DNA from: Salegentibacter agarivorans
GTDB taxonomy: Bacteria; Bacteroidota; Bacteroidia; Flavobacteriales; Flavobacteriaceae
NCBI RefSeq assembly: GCF_900113135.1
Contig: NZ_FOOH01000030.1
Location: 1-50,626, forward strand
Direction: 5' to 3'
Length of the DNA stretch: 50,626 nucleotides
Both the position numbers and the translations under genes were made by a program. Positions 50,436 through 50,626 of this stretch are shown here, one piece after another (position 1 is the stretch's first letter; each line of letters starts with the position of its first letter). Below the pieces are notes generated by a model that saw only the letters and a program-made list of their open reading frames with translations, was not told the DNA's origin and did no database searches.

Positions 50436-50626
50436 GTTTGCCCTGCATGCAAACAATTCCGGGACTTGAAAGAAAGTCCGCTCACCTGATCGGAGGGAAG
50501 AGCAATGCGAAGTCAAGTGCGTCACTGGCAACGGTGGGGTGTGAAGGAAGACCTAGCAAGTTAGTGGAACATAGAGAAATCGAACCGATTCTGGCATATA
50601 TTGGGGGTAAGGTTGCAAAAAGTGCC
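50436..50626 (+). mobile_element. 5' part of a group II intron (class C-like), truncated by window end
   Basis: From 50436 the DNA reads GTTTGCCCTGCATG, close to the GTGTGCCCGGCATG opening I remember for the class C Oceanobacillus intron. It continues with self-pairing segments: GGACTT/AAGTCC (50462-50479), a CTC-CCT/AGG-GAG hairpin (about 50481-50502) and CACTG-GCAA-CGGTG, a GNRA tetraloop (50523-50536). Then comes GTGTGAAGGAAG, which matches CTGAAGGAAG of that ribozyme's domain I, and later GTGGAACATAG. The spacing from the terminator fits class C introns, which insert just after terminator hairpins. The reverse transcriptase and 3' domains lie outside the window. The assignment depends on remembered sequence. 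Confidence 0.68.

Noticed and set aside
50462-50480. GAAAGTCCG resembling the start of RNase P RNA (GAGGAAAGTCCGG)
   Set aside because: The following bases do not continue like RNase P RNA, and the whole stretch aligns better, from memory, with domain I of a group II intron.
50517-50521. GTGCG as the 5' boundary of the intron
   Set aside because: It matches the GUGYG consensus, but the upstream stems and the GTTTGCCCTGCATG opening next to the terminator place the boundary better at 50436.

Overview
The window looks like a chromosomal segment of a member of the Bacteroidota, family Flavobacteriaceae (Salegentibacter/Gramella/Zunongwangia-like). The reasons are the AT-rich coding style, TonB-dependent receptors and M14/M16 peptidases with Bacteroidota-type signal peptides, acidic lipoprotein export signals (CSDDDD, CSEDDD), a bacillithiol gene (bshC), a DUF4295 gene next to rpmB-rpmG, and promoters of the Bacteroidota type (-33 TTTG, -7 TAnnTTTG). 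Shine-Dalgarno sequences are mostly absent, so several starts were chosen from signal peptides and promoter positions. No rRNA, tRNA or CRISPR array was seen.

Layout. 1-209: C-terminal end of an IS1182-like transposase. 349-3148: a probable copper-uptake operon (OprC/NosA-like receptor plus a small Cys-rich membrane protein) behind a CRP-like palindrome. 3234-5591: outer-membrane beta-barrel protein with a long structured upstream region. 5994-9180: CoA-binding protein, Na+/solute symporter, recR, and a decayed toxin-antitoxin module. 9363-16596: a 2-oxo acid dehydrogenase E2, a BLUF photoreceptor, an exonuclease/FAH/Hpt/cinA operon, the rpmB-rpmG-DUF4295 ribosomal operon and ftsY. 16677-23816: amidase lipoprotein, D-amino-acid-transaminase-like enzyme, porin, YkgJ-type Cys-cluster protein, an AT-rich membrane-protein gene with unusual flanks, and a P1 peptidase. 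24340-31299: rimO, erythromycin-esterase-like protein, VTT membrane protein, DUF2459-type protein, a tandem pair of small membrane proteins, a lipoprotein and a Ca2+/Na+ antiporter. 31299-36905: large secreted M16 and M14 peptidases. 37164-47736: bshC-decarboxylase pair, SIMPL protein, guaA, a LysM/OsmC/DUF922 overlapping operon, nitronate monooxygenase-like enzyme and mnmA. 47896-50377: divergent lipocalin-like and four-domain fasciclin lipoproteins. 50436-end: 5' part of what appears to be a group II intron sitting directly on the fasciclin gene's terminator.

Most genes are housekeeping or envelope functions. The accessory layer is in the gaps: five copies of one palindromic intergenic repeat, two copies of another, a MITE-like element with 17-bp inverted ends, a single copy of a third repeat type, a cassette-like gene, the degraded toxin-antitoxin pair, the transposase remnant and the intron.

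The most notable regulatory signals are the CRP-like site placed about 42 bp upstream of the expected start of the copper operon, and a group of genes whose -7 box lies only 3-7 bases before the ATG, which predicts leaderless mRNAs.
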